A stretch of DNA of 24,663 bases from Succinimonas sp963628765. Lineage in GTDB: Bacteria; Pseudomonadota; Gammaproteobacteria; Enterobacterales; Succinivibrionaceae. This document shows positions 23,748 through 24,663 of this stretch, piece after piece (position 1 is the first letter of the stretch; each line of letters starts with the position of its first letter). The stretch lies in NCBI GenBank assembly GCA_963628765.1, contig CAVGFV010000122.1, positions 1 to 24,663 of the forward strand, read 5' to 3'. Below the pieces are notes generated by a model. The model made no database searches. It saw only the letters and a program-made list of their open reading frames with translations, and was not told the origin of the DNA. The translations under genes and the position numbers were made by a program.

Positions 23748-24470
23748 TTATTGGAAAGACATTAGTCCTGCTGCACCTTGTGCGGTTTTATTAAGAAGAG
23801 TTGTAACTGCAGCTGGGTAATCCATATTTAATTGTTTGCCTTGGCAAGTTATTGTGATCTTATAGGTTTGATAGCCATTACTTCCATCAAGACTTGTATA
23901 GCTATCATTAGAATTATAGGCCCCATGCTCAATTTCAAGATCAGTAGTCATTTGGACAGTATCTATTCTGATATTATCTTCAATAGCATAGCCGATTACA
24001 GCACCTAGAAGTCCCATCATAAGAACAAAGATATCACCCTCTGGACGCCAATAATATCTATGAGAAGAGGCTGCCATAATGCTTCCTGTAACAGCTCCCA
24101 CTGCGGCACCTGTTGCAACACCGCCTTGGGCATTATTAGAATCACCTTGCACTGGATGGATAGTAGCATAGACTCTCATAGTAGCTTTTTGAGGATCATC
24201 TGTTATTAAGAAATGTGGCACACTTCCAAAGGTGTTTACAAAAGCGGCTTTTAAATTATTCTCTAATGACACACCTGACAGATCACGGACACCAACATAA
24301 ACAATCTCTCGCCCTTCTGATGGAATTCTAAAGGTATTTGAATAATATAATTCTGTTCTTAAATTTTTATAAGCACTGATATGCTCTCCTGATGTTGTGC
24401 ATCCACCAAGGAATGACAGAAGTAAAACACCAGTCCCTGTAATACAAATACGAGATACGAGATTTTTCAT
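23748..24470 (-). CDS. traT: TraT-family outer-membrane lipoprotein
   Basis: A 240-residue lipoprotein with a hydrophobic signal and lipobox FLGGC (lipidated Cys24). The mature part matches TraT (complement resistance/surface exclusion family): an N-terminal VYVGVRDLSG segment, a YATIHPV strand, then the glycine- and alanine-rich membrane-like stretch GGVATGAAVGAVTGS (about 114-130), a second hydrophobic piece near 152-166, and the DLEIEHG strand. Classical TraT is plasmid-borne and blocks mating and serum killing; chromosomal relatives are also common and their role is unclear. No conjugation gene is nearby, so the function here is open. It is monocistronic, and the binding site AAGGG lies about nine bases before the ATG. 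Confidence 0.85.
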   Translation of the reverse strand: MKNLVSRICITGTGVLLLSFLGGCTTSGEHISAYKNLRTELYYSNTFRIPSEGREIVYVGVRDLSGVSLENNLKAAFVNTFGSVPHFLITDDPQKATMRVYATIHPVQGDSNNAQGGVATGAAVGAVTGSIMAASSHRYYWRPEGDIFVLMMGLLGAVIGYAIEDNIRIDTVQMTTDLEIEHGAYNSNDSYTSLDGSNGYQTYKITITCQGKQLNMDYPAAVTTLLNKTAQGAAGLMSFQ

Positions 24471-24599
24471 AGAGCAGAACCCTTATAAAAATATTTAAAA
24501 AAAAATGGTGTTGTTTTGAATGTTACTAAAAATATACAAATATATCTTTCTAACACTAAAAATTGTGCTAAAAAAACCAAAACATCCATCCACACACTT

Positions 24600-24628
24600 T
24601 TGACAAAGATAATTGTAGTACGTATTTA
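24600..24628 (+). promoter_or_regulatory. Candidate rightward promoter at window edge
   Basis: TTGACA (24600-24605), a 17-base spacer and TATTTA (24623-24628) on the + strand. It would serve a gene beyond the right end of the window. A second TTGACA at 24633 has no good -10 inside the window. Confidence 0.45.
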
Positions 24629-24639
24629 GACGTTGACAA
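24612..24639 (-). promoter_or_regulatory. Candidate promoter of the traT-like gene
   Basis: On the - strand TTGTCA (24634-24639) and TACAAT (24612-24617) are 16 bases apart. Transcription would start near 24605, giving a leader of about 135 bases. The boxes overlap the rightward candidate promoter, so the two would exclude each other. Confidence 0.5.
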
Positions 24640-24663
24640 TAAAAACGATACTTTAATTGACCA

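Noticed and set aside
1..24663. Mobile element, CRISPR array or prophage
   Set aside because: No transposase, integrase, regularly spaced repeats, terminal inverted repeats or phage genes were seen.

Overview
The window is AT-rich, densely coded bacterial chromosome, most likely from a low-GC gammaproteobacterium. The evidence is a tsaB-yoaA neighbourhood as in E. coli, a queC-queD-queE operon, a TraT-type lipoprotein and a gammaproteobacterial-type aryl polyene (APE) cluster. A host-associated or anaerobic lineage such as Succinivibrionaceae would fit, but that is inference; no rRNA or other phylogenetic marker is present.

Left edge (1-876): a promoter region and a small secreted DUF4124 coiled-coil protein on the + strand. 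A perfect bidirectional terminator separates it from the convergent large operon.

Centre (891-15452, all on the - strand, so transcribed right to left): a 17-gene APE pigment cluster. In transcription order it encodes a chain-length-factor-like ketosynthase (ApeC), a PlsC-like acyltransferase, two ACPs, an aryl/acyl-ACP ligase (ApeH), a hot-dog dehydratase (ApeI), a GT2 glycosyltransferase, an LpxL-like acyltransferase, a thioesterase (ApeK), a LolA-like carrier, an MMPL exporter, a ketosynthase (ApeO), a second hot-dog subunit (ApeP), a ketoreductase (ApeQ), a second ketosynthase (ApeR), a COG4648-like membrane protein and a plant-type methyltransferase-fold protein. From family knowledge, ApeH loads an aryl acid on an ACP. 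ApeO/ApeC, ApeR, ApeQ and ApeI/ApeP then extend, reduce and dehydrate it into a conjugated polyene. The acyltransferases, GT2, LolA-like and MMPL proteins place the product on a lipid in the outer membrane. Compared with the E. coli/Xenorhabdus clusters as I recall them, GT2 and acyltransferase are separate genes, the COG4648-like gene has moved to the operon tail, and there is no DUF3261 lipoprotein gene and no ammonia lyase.

Upstream (15490-19598, - strand): tsaB, a Gfo/Idh-fold gene with altered catalytic motifs, and a YoaA/DinG-type Fe-S helicase. These run straight into the APE genes with no terminator seen between them.

Right part (19853-24470): on the + strand, an unrecognised 7-TM protein with an acidic tail (own terminator), then queC-queD-queE for 7-deazaguanine (queuosine precursor) synthesis. 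A strong terminator follows, and then a convergent TraT-like lipoprotein on the - strand. The last about 190 bases hold overlapping divergent promoter-like sequences. I see no mobile element, CRISPR array, tRNA or rRNA. No gene-free stretch exceeds 300 bases.
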